Assembly (NCBI GenBank): GCA_000328365.1
Contig: KB295903.1
Coordinates: forward strand, 177,135-241,134
Length of the DNA: 64,000 nt
Reading direction: 5' to 3'
Source of the DNA: Capitella teleta
Lineage: Eukaryota; Annelida; Polychaeta; Capitellidae
Shown here piece after piece: positions 35,563-48,042 of the stretch (the first letter of the stretch is position 1; each line of letters begins with the position of its first letter). Below the pieces are notes generated by a model. That model saw only the letters and a list, made by a program, of their open reading frames with translations, was not told where the DNA came from and made no database searches. The translations under genes and the position numbers were made by a program.

Positions 35563-38500
35563 TTATTTAATTTTCTCCATCATTGACGCCAACCAATCTC
35601 TCTTACGGATGCTGATTGTGCCCTTGGCCGTCTTGGCTGTGATGCGAGGTAGCTCCGCTTGGATTAGCGGTCTTATCCGAGGCGATGGGGGCTCAGCACT
35701 GCCACGTACACTTCCTGAAAAGCCGAAAAAAAAAAGAGGCTGATGGAATCGAAATGAAGTTTCGTCGTTTCGCGGTGGGCTCACGGAGAGTGCTCGTTTA
35801 ACAGATTTGCGCTTCCTTGGTGTTGTATTTGAGTTATGCGTTTGACAAGTTTTACGTTTGACGTTGCTTAGGTCAAAAGGTCATCTAAATTTACATTCTG
35901 GAGGCAGTGGAAGGTCGTCCGAAGCATGGGTGGCGGGGGGTGGGAGATCTTGCCACCCATACCCATGAATGGACATAACAAAACTCCCTACAATTCAATT
36001 CTTCAAATGATTACTCACACAAGTAGCTTGGAATAGGGTGCAACATGATCTGTGCGTTGCGCCCATTTCGAGATTAGTGAGGAACTGATTCATTATGCCC
36101 ATAATTATTTGAACTAACTTGAACCGTGATCTGATTCCCGTGAAGGCGGAATGCGATTATAATGGCTTTGGCAGATCCATTTCTTTCTCAAGATAAGATA
36201 CGAGTTCTGTCCACAAATTTCGTATAATTCAGACGTGAAATTATTTGCCACAATATTGTCACGATTGAATGACCGACCCTTGACCCCAAGATATATCGCA
36301 ATAAAATTCAAGATGTAAGAGAACCTCTCCAGTTGTATGTATAGCAAACTCGACTTTTTCTCACAGTCGCACTACATTGTACCACAAGCGGAATCTAAAT
36401 GTGTTGCCTATTTCTTAATAAATATCCTTGCAAAATTATTTTGACAAAGCATAACGAAATCGGTGGAGTTACTAGCACAATTATATATATAGCAACGTTG
36501 CATTTATATGCATACCAATTATCCCTGGTTATAGGACCCGCAGGCGTGACTCGTGACCTATGGCCACACGCTAAAAAAAAGTATAAACAAGTTGATACGG
36601 CTGTATACATAATAACGACATCGTCACCGGCGATGCCAAAGAGATGCAATATAAATGTTGTCTAAATACGTCTGGTAGGAGGAACCACAGTTTCTAAGCT
36701 ATTGTAGCAGATCCTACGCACCTCTATTGTCATAGATCATTCAGATGTGCGCCCAGGGCAGCGTTCTATCGGCTAATTGGCGAAATGTGAACGCATGCAA
36801 TAGCGCACTAGCACATAGGATCCAGAACGAGTCGATTTAATGTTCACATATTACATGTCTTTCGTCTCGATCTGCCCTAATGTAATATGTGGAAATGATC
36901 CATATTGGGGGCAACGTAGCTACTATATGCACGTGATCAGAGAGACGTATCTGAGGGTATTCTGGATAACCCATGAAATGACGTGGCTGACAGAAATGTG
37001 GTAATCTAAAGCGCGCATCGGTCAATGAGTCATGACGTCATCCTCATTAAAGGCGTCGCTTGAGGGCGCCATGTGACTAGTTATTTAATAATCATAATGA
37101 GCATTTATTCACGATTCGTTCGTTGCAGCAAGCGATGTAACATCACATATAATCAGTATACAGGAGATCCACACATACCTACCCAGGTGAAAGCGAGGAA
37201 AATTCGATCCACCACCAGAGATCGCACTTACACCAGTGCTACATTGTTACATGCCTGTAGGGATGCCTTGGGAGGAGATCAGGAATCGCCTGTCCGAATC
37301 CTGATTCACACCTTGAAAAGCAGTGGATTGCACTCATTGACCTCGATCCATTTATTTTAATCAAAATCTCAAATCCAGGATTTTAATTAAAAAAAAGCTT
37401 TTATTTATTTGACAGATGTTGTTTTACGCCGGCCACAACCGGCCACGGGATATTGGAAATTTTTGTTTTCAGTTCAACAAAGGAATATTATTATTAATAT
37501 TTATTATATTGATATACTTAATTGACAAGTAAAACTAGTGATATATCTATAGTCTATAGATAAAATATCCTGCAAATTCTTGCTGTCAATTTACTAGTAA
37601 TACAAACGTTAGGTTTAAGGAGGCCTGACCTGTCCAGTCAGGTTCGAGGATGTCCATGCGGAATTTGACCAGTTTCAAAACTGTGCAGACAGGTCGATCT
37701 GCTTTTTTAAAATTTTTCATTTAATTTAATTAAAAAAAAAAAAAAAAATCTCATTCCTTCTTATATGAATATTTTGTACTTATATACCACTTGTCCATAT
37801 ATCTCATTAAAAAAATAATAATCAAAAGAAAAACTTTACTAAAAGCTATGCTATATACTTCCCCGTGAGGAAATGAGTCTGGAAGTATGTGCTCACTACT
37901 TTTGTATATAAAAAAAAACCCCACATCCCATCCCAATACAATAACTGCATGATGGCTATAGATTATAAATAATGAAAAAGGAATGAGAGAAAACAAATTC
38001 ATATCAATTGCTGTTTGTTTTGTGTATTGTTACCTGTTGTGTGTTTTAATCTCTTCACTTTCATGCTGTGCTTGTTCATTAGTTTCCATAATTACTTTTC
38101 TATTAACATTTTGTTGAGTGCGGCCAGCCAAGAGACCATGCAATGATTGGTCTCCCTCTCAATATACTAGTTCAATTAAGCCTTCTTGGCTCCTTATATA
38201 GATGTCCCTCTCTCCTGGACATGTATCAACCTTCCTTGATTGTGGCTGGTTGACGCTCTATGCATCAACAGAGTATTGAATATTCCTTAGACCTAGGCCC
38301 ATGTACATTGTGCGATATAAGAGATTGCACTGAAGTCAAAAGGCATTTATCTAACACTGCTGAATTGCAGAGTAGACTTAATGCTTCATTATACGCTGAC
38401 CAGTGAATTTTGAAATCTAATTTGAGGAGATTTCAGATGAGGGAACCATGCAGTCAAATAAATTAAAAACTTACCCTATTAATTCCCGGTTGAGAAAAAT

Positions 38501-41500
38501 AAACATGACCTCCTGAACATAGAGTTTCTGGGTGACAGTCTGACGCTCACCATTGGTTCCAAAATATATCTAATAGGCATTCGTTGCATTATATGTGCAA
38601 TGCAACATCACAGGTCAAATACAGGTCAAGGTACCCTAATTAAATCTTGGGTTGCCATGACCACCCTGCAAATGACAACCATTTTCAGCTGGTCCCTTGC
38701 TTGGCTCTCATAGATTGTATTGCTAGTCTCTACTGCTTGTTTCTTCCAATGAGTGATTCATTGAGCAATTCTTCCAATAAGGAGTCTTTTGTGTCATATG
38801 TTTGATAGTTGTATCCATTGTATCCAAAATTTAAAAAATATAACAGCTATACAAATATTATTACTATTATACAGAGAGAATCTTACCGTTCAATGATTCT
38901 CGGCCAAAGTCAAGAGACGAATGCTGCTTGATGGAATCGTCAACATGGAAGTCATCTGCGCTCAAATCAACGATGACGGCCAGATGGTCAGGAACACAGA
39001 GCGTGATGTCCCCTGAATTAGAGCAAATTTTAATCTCTGCTGAAAAATGGAATCTGAAGTTTACCAGAGGAGACAGAGATGTCCACTTTGGTTGGATTGT
39101 TCATTTGAATTTTGACATTTCCTTTACCAACGCTAGCCACGATTGAACCATCAAGTGTGCCTGCAGTTAGAGTCAACGTAGTGTCAGAATGTTCAGTTGG
39201 TGATCCTACTGAAAAGTCAATGACCTTGAGTCATGCATACATTAAATTCACACGCAATGTTCTCTCACTGTTATTGGTTGTGTTATGAATATCCACTGAT
39301 TGATCTGAGTTATCCTGATGCACTCAGAATGTATCCGCTCAGGGAATCCCAAAGCTCTGTTATTGCAGATCTATTCTGTTTAACCGGAGATCATGTTTGA
39401 TCCATTGTGTCTGCTGCTCACCATTTAATCCAGCAAAGTGGCACCGCCTATATCAAAGGTCAGAGGCAACTGTGCTTTTACGGCTCCACCAATTCTCGGT
39501 CGCATAATTCGGACGCCAGAGCAGAAACCCAAGACCATTGTGACAGAAGTCACCGAGGAACCTTTTTTATTCACAATCATAATGCTAATCACTGACTAGG
39601 AAACTGAACCTTTGCCTGGCAGCATTGGACTCTGGTTATGTCACCTGAAAAAGTCACAAACCGCCATCAACCATTGCGGCAATTTCCGTCATACCTTTTG
39701 TTTCTACTTATATTTTGGTTACGGCTGTTATTAAAGGGAGGGAGAACTGGTTAAAAATGGACTTTGAGTCGTTATTTGATGCACCAAAAATGATTCCCAT
39801 GCCTGGCTCACACAAGGAATATAATCACTAAGGATTTCGCGGGAGATCAATTGCTAATTAGGCGTGACGTCGGACGCTGTAATGAAACACCGAGTTGCCC
39901 ATCTTTTACAATGGGCCTCGTCATATCAGCGCGTCCTGCGACTAAACCCCTCGATATTTTTTTATTTTATTTTCGGAAAAAGATAGAATAATCATTTTGC
40001 CACCAGTCAGACGCGAATTTTTTTTTTTCTCCGCTATTTTTCTTATTTTAACAAGCGATTTTCTAGGACACCTACCATGTTTCTCATCCTGAAAAAGTAA
40101 AAAGGTCAGCCAGAGTGCACCACGCATGCGCTTTCGTTTCGTAAACAACAAAGATGTCCTTTTATGGCGAAGATGATCTGCTCTGATTAGCTGAAATCAA
40201 TAGCTTCACGAGGGGAACGGGACCAATCGCGGCAAGCCCTCAGCTGACGTTTGCCTCCTACACTTCGTAATGGAAGCCATTCTCCCATAGGCGCAATGCT
40301 AACCCCGATATTTCCTTACGCTTGCATCCAGGCATGGTGTTCTTGGCATGGAATGCTATCAATTGGTGCTATGAGTCAATAGAACATCACTTAAAATTCA
40401 GTTCCCCATCCCTTTAAAGATCTCCATCATATATACCACAGTCTTCATTTATGAAGGCTGTAGTATAAAAATTATATGATGGAGAATCAGAATATTTAAA
40501 TATAATATACATGTGTATAAATATCTTAAAACATTTTATTTCAGAATCGCTTTTAATGACCGTGTTTAACTTGAAAAATTAATGTAATTTCTATGCTGTA
40601 AAGCGCATTTGAATGTTTTCCTTTTACTGAAAAAGGGCTTAATAAGTGCAATAAATGAAATGAATGAAATGAAATGATGATTTAATAAATAATCCAGTTT
40701 TTCATCAAATGTGCACAAAACATTTGCAACTGACCAATGTGGATGTTACCCTCGTTTTTGACTGTCAGCCGGTTGTCATGGTGACAGTGCTTGATGCTGA
40801 TGTTTCCTGATGCAACTGACACAGTGGAAGAGAATGAATACAAGGCGTCCACTGAAACATCGCTCGTCTCTGCTTCAATGTTCAGAGATTGTCCAAGAAT
40901 TTTGTTCAACTTGACATTCTGCAGAAGAAAGTGTTTCATTTGGTCAGTGTTTTACATACTGGATTGGCACAAGACCCACAGCACCTGTCAGTACTTCATG
41001 TCATGCATGTACTGTCATGCACTTTCAGCTGCACTACTTAATCACTGAATAGTCACCCCGCGCAATATAGGAATCCTCACAAACTGAAATCCCTTGCTAT
41101 CAGAACAATCTGGCTCATGACGCACCAAAGTAAATAAGAATGATATTCTAGCATAGATTCAACTCAATTGTCACTTTCTAGTTCAATATTGACTTTCCCC
41201 TGATTTTCGTGAAATGAAATTTTTTCAAAATTATTCAGACATATTGGTCTTTGACTCATGAGATTTCAAAGAATCGTCACAAGTCTACATTGTGGGTTGG
41301 GCTAAGATTCGCAGCGTGAAAATTTTGGTGCAGATCAATTTCTGTACATGCATTACTCTTTCTTTCCTTTTTAGTTGAACTGATTAATGAAACACCTTTC
41401 GTAGTTCATGCCAAACTCCCCGCAATCAGAACCAAATTGTCTGAAACCCAGGGTGTTCGAATAGCAAGGGATAGCTGTAGTTAACCCTGACGAGGGTCTC

Positions 41501-42366
41501 AAATAAAAGCGTCTCCTCAGTATGACGTTAATACTTACGCCCGATTGAGTTTTGACATTGACGTCAGCTTGCACGGAAGATTCACTCGTGACATCACCAG
41601 AGATGGTCTCAACATTAACATTTCTCGTCTTCAACAAAAACAGCGATAATTCTGAACATGAACAGCCGCATCCACTAACCATGAGTTTCCTCAATATGCA
41701 CGCACCCCCCTCAGTTGAAAGGTCAACAAGCTCATTCTCTAAACCTTCAACGTGTATTGATTCCGTCCCTGTTGTCTGAAGTTGAAGATCTGCATGAGAG
41801 AGGAGGACTATTATACCGCGTTAAATTATAACAGAAGAACTGACTGAATTTCATTGGGATATCTGCGGTGCAATTTCCCTGCAGGCCGTTTAAACTGATA
41901 TGAGATTCTTTTTGATGAGCATATTCAGTGATATCACAGTCATCACTGTTCAAGACCACGAGATCCTGTTCCATGTACTCATGAGGATTGAGAGGAGAAA
42001 CTTTAAGTGAACCGCAGGATTTTGTTGAAGTCAAATGTCCAAACGGGGCAACATTGAAACAAAGTTCTTTCGAGTAGAAACGCCGAAGTGATGAGAATCT
42101 GAGGAATTGAATAATAAATAATTATTATGCATTAGAATACATGTACTGACAGATGAAATACTAGCAGCGGAGTATGGAATATACAATCATAACTCAGTTT
42201 TCAAGGCATGGATAATGCGTTATGACTTTACGTAATTCACGTAATGACTTCAATGTCCTGCATCAATTATCGCTCAACTTAATGGTAATAATGCATTCAA
42301 GAAGATTTACCCCGTTGAAGAACACTTTCTGAATATTTGGCGATACATAATTGACACTGGCTTCAT
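35563..42366 (-). CDS. FAM185A: FAM185A-like protein (DUF4097 beta-helix family), probably mitochondrial
   Basis: Eight exons join in frame into 355 residues: 42366-42311, 42098-41845, 41789-41680, 41628-41539, 40918-40735, 39160-39065, 39012-38887, 35714-35563. The N-terminus is rich in Arg and Ser with no acids (MYRQIFRKCSST, then FSSLRRFYSKEL), as in a mitochondrial targeting sequence. SLKVSPLNPHEY matches the start of the mature FAM185A domain. The body is a string of short beta repeats (SIHVEGLENELVDLSTEGG, VNVETISGDVTSES, VASGNISIKH, KGNVKIQ, SGDITLCV) typical of putative adhesin-like DUF4097 solenoids. The end, AKGTISIRKRDWLASMMEKI, matches the conserved C-terminal strand and tryptophan. 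Human FAM185A is of similar length (about 390). Its biochemical role is not established. The last intron is about 3.2 kb, and a CATAACGCAC motif lies 89 bases before the start. Confidence 0.85.
40421..40485. repeat. 65-base foldback sequence
   Basis: The ends TCTCCATCAT and ATGATGGAGA are exact reverse complements. In the middle ACAGTCTTCAT and ATGAAGGCTGT pair with one mismatch around a 2-base loop. Between them the arms match with small gaps. It lies in an intron of the FAM185A-like gene and may be a MITE-like fragment. Confidence 0.7.
40575..40680 (+). mobile_element. LINE-like 3' tail with AATG repeats
   Basis: CTGTAAAGCGCATTTGAA at 40597-40614, then GCTTAATAAGTGCAATAAA and repeats of ATGAA, match the layout of CR1/L2-type LINE 3' ends (AAAGCGC, then a GCxxTATAAxTGC-like word, then a simple tail). 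No coding part remains. It lies in an intron of the FAM185A-like gene. Confidence 0.5.
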
Positions 42367-42454
42367 TATAACACAATAAGATGATGATAAGAATGAAGTA
42401 ATTGAAGGAAAATCAAATTTCTTCTGACGATCCTTTACTAACTGGCTTTCACAA

Positions 42455-42467
42455 GTGCGTTATGATT
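42455..42467 (-). promoter_or_regulatory. AATCATAACGCAC motif upstream of the FAM185A-like gene
   Basis: The full 13-base word is present on the gene's own strand, with its nearest base 89 bases before the start codon at 42366. A related form, CGTTATGACT on the plus strand, lies at 42219-42228 in intron 1. Promoter function is inference from position and recurrence. Confidence 0.5.
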
Positions 42468-44237
42468 TCGCGGGATTTACCCTTTTGACTCTCCGCAGCA
42501 AGGCCTACCGGAGTATATTCTGTGTACCGGAGGAGACCAAGGTGAAAAATACAAAGGGCCACATATAGAGTAATAAATAATAAGTAATATAATAATAAAT
42601 AATAAAATAGACGGGACATCAGAGTAAAGAACACCGAATAATGTACAAGCTCACGAAAAAGGAATGCATGAGATCAAGAAGATAATGGATGGACCAGAAG
42701 GCCAAGAAGGACAAGAAGCGTACAGCAGCGATCACGTACCAAAGACTTGTATAGGCTTACCGCCAACCACGCGTGGTAAAAAAAAAAAAAAAAAAAAAAA
42801 AAATACCCGGTCAAAACAAGACGAACGCAGGAAAAGGCATTGAGAGCAAAGAGGCCAGTTGCACAGATTAGCAGGCATTACAAACAGATGGAAGCTAGGA
42901 GACTCTTCAGCGACCCAGTGCAGAGACCAATTGAGGACCTAAGCATTGAAGAGCGAGAAAGGGAACCTGAAGTGCGACGGAAGGGCGGAGAGGCGACGGG
43001 AGTTGATAACCTGCCAGAGGAGGCAGCAGCGGCGATTCAGGTTGATGGCGTTTGGACAACAGGACTAAAAGACCGGGCGACTGGACAATGATATTGGGCA
43101 ACAGGAAGCTGAAGTGAGCCTCTTCACGTTGAAATCCGCAATAAAAAGAGGACTGCGATATTTATTGGATTTATTTCTGTTTCGCATTAAACATACACGT
43201 CGGTAGACTGCTCTCTGTATAACTATATCAACTGTGCTCTGAACTCATTTTTACACCGGAGCGTGATGCGCTCTATCTGCAGCTCATTGATCAGGAACGG
43301 ATCCAATGTTCACACTGAAGGAGAGAGAGGCGAAAAGCCACGGACACGAGACGAGGTCAGTCCTTGGCTTCCAATCACACTCTTTGAAACTGCGTTGTAA
43401 ACGTCGTGGCCCCGCAGTGGGGAAATTCTTCGTGGACAGCAAAGATTGCAACTTGAGCTGAGTCTCTCATGTGCTCTAGTATGCAGAGGGGCTCGTACTA
43501 ATAGGCGTCAAACGAAGACCCCGGAGAGGCACTTGTGCTGGCAGAAGGCTGAGGGAACGTGCGAGCAGACAGTTGGTGATGGAGCCTGGATAACTCTTGC
43601 CTGGGCAGGAGACACGCATGCAATGGCAGCATTCACAGCAATGAAGCACACTATTCAACACTGCATGGCACGTAATGTGAAGACATCGCAGGTATCGGTA
43701 GTGAACTTGCTCATATTGATGTGGTCGCAACTGCTTCCATATCATACCATGCGACGGATTGGTTGAACCCTCTTTGCTTCTTCCAGGAGTTTGTAGCTTC
43801 CCTGGCCTACGATCGAGATGGCAAACCTATAATTATTTCGATCCTGACCCTTGCAAATTAATTCGATTATGAGCATCTGGTTAATCCTGACGACAATGGA
43901 TTATCCTGCCAATGAATGTAAAGTTGGCAGAGATCGAAATACATCGCAAAGCAATAAAAAAAAAAAAAAATAATAATAATAATAATATCAACAGCATCAG
44001 TATTAGAATTTACTTAATTTAATTTTTGCATCAAAAAGTTTGGGAACTAAGAGGTGGAGCTACGTTTTGCGTGGGGTCTGAGGTTGCATACTGGCTGTAA
44101 TACGTAGTACATTTGAGAAAAATCTGAAAATCACTTAAATTGGTTCAGAATACCTTACACTGTATAAAAAGGCGCTCATCAAAATTGTTGCCTCTGCTGA
44201 CAGCAGTTTTCTTTCACTATTACATGTTTATTGGCAC

Positions 44238-44285
<48 letters not shown>

Positions 44286-44661
44286 ATTGTGTAATAATAT
44301 AATGATTTTTATTATCATTATATGTTTGGTACTCAAAAGATTTGGGGTCATTCATTGAAATTATGGAAGTACATCTTCTGCATGTTGTTTGCGTGTGGAA
44401 ATGTTGACAGCAAGCTTCACCTGCAAATCACGTGAACATTCCTTTCATACCCAAAAATTCTTCAATCAATCGAATTACTAACTTTGCTTCTTGTTAAGAA
44501 AAATGAATAAACAGCCCTATGTTGAAACACATCACCAAGGAAATCTGAATCATAACGTTTATAGAGTACGTTATGATCAGTTTACACATTGCCTGTTACA
44601 AACTCTCCAGCAGAATATAACAATTTATTTTGCAATACAAATTTCAACAAAGCGGAATGCA
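42468..44661. other. Intergenic stretch between FAM185A-like and WASH genes
   Basis: Content includes a run of about 23 A at 42779-42802 followed by an 83-residue polar open frame (42840-43091) that I do not recognise, a 106-residue frame at 43446-43766 without family match, A-run plus AAT repeats near 43956-43988, and an AAT microsatellite at 44238-44282. The AATCATAACG word occurs at 44548-44557. None of the open frames has convincing splice sites. Confidence 0.45.
44238..44282. repeat. (AAT)n microsatellite
   Basis: About 15 AAT units in the 3' flank of the WASH gene. No adjacent retrotransposon sequence is obvious. Confidence 0.9.
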
Positions 44662-46250
44662 CTATTCCTCCCAGTCCTCATCTGGCGCCTCCGATGTTTC
44701 CCTGGAAGGGGGAGGGGGGATCATGGCGGATATGCGATCCATGGGGTTGGACGGAGCGGCGTCACTCTCCCCCTTGGTGCCAGAGATGCCCTTGCGCCTC
44801 ATGGACAACTTGGCCGCCAGGTCGCTCATCAGGTCTCCGCCTCCGCTGCTGGCAGCGATGCTTTCTTCCTCTTTCTTCTTCTTCATCTCAACTTTTCTGT
44901 TCTTTGCGCTTTTGAGTTTTGCTTTTCCTCCTGCGTTGCGAATGGCAGCGAGCAGCGAGGAGCGACCAGCGTCGGGATTTTCTTCTGCACGCTCTATTTA
45001 GGAAGAGAGAGCGATTAACAAACTTGTAATTCGGGAGAGTGGGGGGGGCCTACCTTTGGGCGGGGGTTGTGCCTGAGGAGCAGGAGTGGAATCGGAAGCA
45101 GGAGGGGGAGGAGGAGGGGGAGGAGGAGGAACATTGGCAGGAGGAGGTGGTGGTGGAGGTGGAGGTGGGACATCAGCCGGGGGAGGGGGTGGAGGGGGAG
45201 GAGCCCCGGCCGGGGGTGGAGGAGGCGGAGGAGGAGCGCTGCTTGACCCCAGATCAGCTGGTCCGGATGGAATGACGTCATTGACTTCCGGCACCAGCAT
45301 GGGAAGATCGGGCATGGCGCTTCCCGGTAAGGAAGGAGCGATGGAAGGTCCAAGATCTGCGCTGTACGACAGATCATCGGCGACGCCTGAAGGAGAAGAA
45401 GAAACACTTGCGTGCGACCACACAGAATCTCTTGGGTTTCTCACCAGCCAGATCGGGAAGGAACTCTGGCACCACGATCTCAGGGACCTCACCGAGGCCT
45501 GGTATGTAGAAGAAGTTATCGGTCGGCTGCCGTTCCATATCCTCTCTCTGCGTTATAGTTGATGGTGCCTCAGCTAATCCAGAATCCTCCTCATCGAGAC
45601 CTTTCCTCACTTTGGTCACGACGCCGAGCGGATCCAACATGACATACTTCTTGTATCTGGAATCGAAAATTCACAACAAGTGAATCCCCCAAACGCGGAA
45701 ACACTCACGGGTTTTCTGAAGTGTTGAAGAGCAACAAAGATGAGACTGAGGGAATGTTGGGAGGAAGTCTCCCGAGTCCCTCGCCATCATTCTCCTTCTG
45801 CTTCTCACTGCGTTTGGCTTTTAGTTGCACGTTGTAGAACTGGAGTTTCTCCTGACAAACTGTGTCATCCACTGTTGAGTGTTTTGACCGAAGTTTGTAA
45901 CTCGAATGTTGAACTTTCTTGAGCTTTTCATCCACATCCTGATAAACGCTCATGAAAGGTATTCCGTCAGCGTCGGCTGGATACTTAGCGCTGGAGAAGA
46001 CTTTGGTCGCTTTGCTTTTGCCTTTCAAACTGTCAATTTTAGCTGCAGCTAAATTTATGCGATCATTCACAGCTTTCAGCCGACTGTGGTTGTCTGTGAT
46101 TCGCTGGCTGACACGGGCGAAGATGTCCAAAGTGATTTGGTCGAGGTATCCGAGGGCATCGCAGATCTGTTTGATGGTCTCCTCCCTGCGAAGGTCCGGG
46201 GGGACCATAGCGACATTGTACGGCTTGTCTGACATATCGTTGATCTTCAT
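44662..46250 (-). CDS. WASHC1: WASH complex subunit 1 (actin nucleation-promoting factor)
   Basis: Four coding exons join in frame into 472 residues: 46250-45709, 45656-45445, 45386-45054, 44993-44662; human WASHC1 has about 465. The WASH homology domain opens with VPPDLRREE and has KVFSSAKYPA and SVSSLLLFNTSEN. Next come YKKYVMLDPLG and the tubulin-binding-region equivalent with NFFYIPGLGEVPEI and LSYSADLGPSIAPS. A proline-rich segment of long proline runs spans about residues 290-350. The C-terminal VCA module has the WH2 helix (RSSLLAAIRNAG), a central LMSDLAAKLSMRRKGISG and an acidic end DEDWEE. In known animals this protein activates Arp2/3 on endosomes for cargo sorting. Every part looks intact. 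An acceptor (CACTCCCCAG) just before the start implies a 5' untranslated exon to the right. The proline codons make a long C-run on this strand. Confidence 0.95.
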
Positions 46251-46264
46251 TTGTGTAGAGACAC

Positions 46265-48042
46265 CTGGGGAGTGAAAAGGGAACTGAATAGGAGTGAACA
46301 AAAATATTGGAGCAGGCGACAGCTGCCATTCGGGATGAACGCAGCATAACCAACCGAGTCCTTTGACAGCACAGCCAGCAATACAGGTCCCAATATTGGA
46401 GCTTGTGTTCTAATTGAAATAGCACTGGGATTGAAGCTTCTCAACATGGCTTGCAGGTATCATATTCATGAACTTATTACTGGGCAGATTTTCAATACGT
46501 CTTCAGGGGCCTAGATCCAGGGGCCTAACATTCAACTGCTGCATAAAGTTAACTGAAATCTGTACCTCTTGATTCAGTGTTTCATAATTTTTTATTTGTT
46601 TATTATTATTTCTTTCTCTTTTTTTTTTTTTTACTGGGAGATAGAATCTCTCGTAATAAAAGATGATCATGATAACTTCTCTCAAGAATGGAAATCACTT
46701 GACAGGAGCAAAATTAAAGGGATTGGTAGAAAAGACATGAGTTAGCAAGAAAAAGCAGAGATCAGTAATTATATACAGAACCAATTCTCAGAGATGCACC
46801 CAAGGGATGACTACAATGAGCTCTTGAAATTGTTCTTGGATACCCACTGGCTTCACGGCCTACACCATGAATGCACCAGGAGCCTTCCACAAAGCCAGGC
46901 AAACGGATAAAATCATCTAAATTTTATTTGTATTAGGACAATATATGCTGACCAAGTGCCTGGAGAATAAACTGCTGCAATCAAATTTTATTATTGTGAG
47001 AATTTACTGGAAATACTGGTTTGTATACCAAACACCAGCAATGGCCATGATGAATGATTTAAAGAGGACCTCTTGATTGTTTTGAATTAGTAAACGGATG
47101 ATAGAGGATGCATCCAAAAAGACAAACACGCCTTTTGACTGACATATTTTTAGACAATACGCTTGCTATGGGCTAATTCCTAGATACATCAAATTTGAGA
47201 GGTTTAAAATCTCGCTTTCTTCTCGCGTCTGATTTCAGACTGTGGTGACTTGACAAAAGTTAATATCATTTAGTATTATTATTACAAAAGTAAAGTTTTT
47301 TTTTTAAATTTAGTGTATGAATATTGCCATTTTGTGGATGGGGGAGAAGTTTTGTTTCGAATTGGCGGGGCCCGACGCCAAGCGCTTGCCCAACTCAAAG
47401 CAGTCAATGGTGAATGGACTGTCAGACACATGACTGAGTCAGTGACTGAGTGGTCAGTCACTCAGTGTGATACTGATCGACTCACTGAGTAACTCAGACT
47501 CAGTAGACTGAGTTAGTGAGTAGTCACTAAGTGACTAACTCAGTAACTGACTAAATCAGTCACTCACGAGTCACGTACTGACGTAGACAAAGACTCGAAC
47601 TCTTAAGTCAATACTCAATGTCCATACCCAGTAACCAGGTTATCACATTTCGAAATAACTTAAGTACCAAACAAACCTATGCGGTGTAAGTACAAAATGA
47701 AAGTTTGAAGAAATATCGCTCACTATTAGATATGAAGTGTCACATGACGCCCGTTTTTATCTCGTCAACATTTTCCTCCCACTCCACGAAATGTTCCAGT
47801 TATCGCTCATGCGGAGCCAATTTTAATGCAGTTCGAATTAAATAAAACACTCTATAAACTATTTTAGATAATATTTAAATAATTAAACGGTATAAGTGAT
47901 GCATACTCTTGATTTTAAAATTGAATAACCGGCCATATAATGTATATCTTTAATTACGAATCTTTTTAAGTTTGCGTGGCTCTGCAGGCGGTTTCTGATG
48001 GAGGCTGCAGAATGACAGCTCTACAAGTCTGCTATCGAAAAT
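46265..48042. other. Region between divergent WASH and coiled-coil genes
   Basis: It probably holds the WASH 5' untranslated exon and the promoters of both genes, but I cannot place a transcription start. A striking ACTCAGT-rich simple repeat lies at 47431-47570. Otherwise it is AT-rich with short, stop-laden frames. Confidence 0.5.
47431..47570. repeat. ACTGAGT/ACTCAGT-rich repeat block
   Basis: In 140 bases, variants of ACTGAGT, ACTCAGT, TCACTAAG and GACTAACTCAG recur in both orientations, so the block can fold on itself. Several copies include TGAGTCA or near variants, the AP-1 binding site. The unit is imperfect at 7-9 bases. Confidence 0.75.

Noticed and set aside
43446-43766. 106-residue plus-strand open frame as a gene
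   Set aside because: No recognised motif. The opposite strand is open too, which suggests chance.
45054-45386. Glycine-rich and glutamate-rich plus-strand open frames opposite the WASH gene
   Set aside because: They are the shadow of the proline-rich exon on the minus strand.
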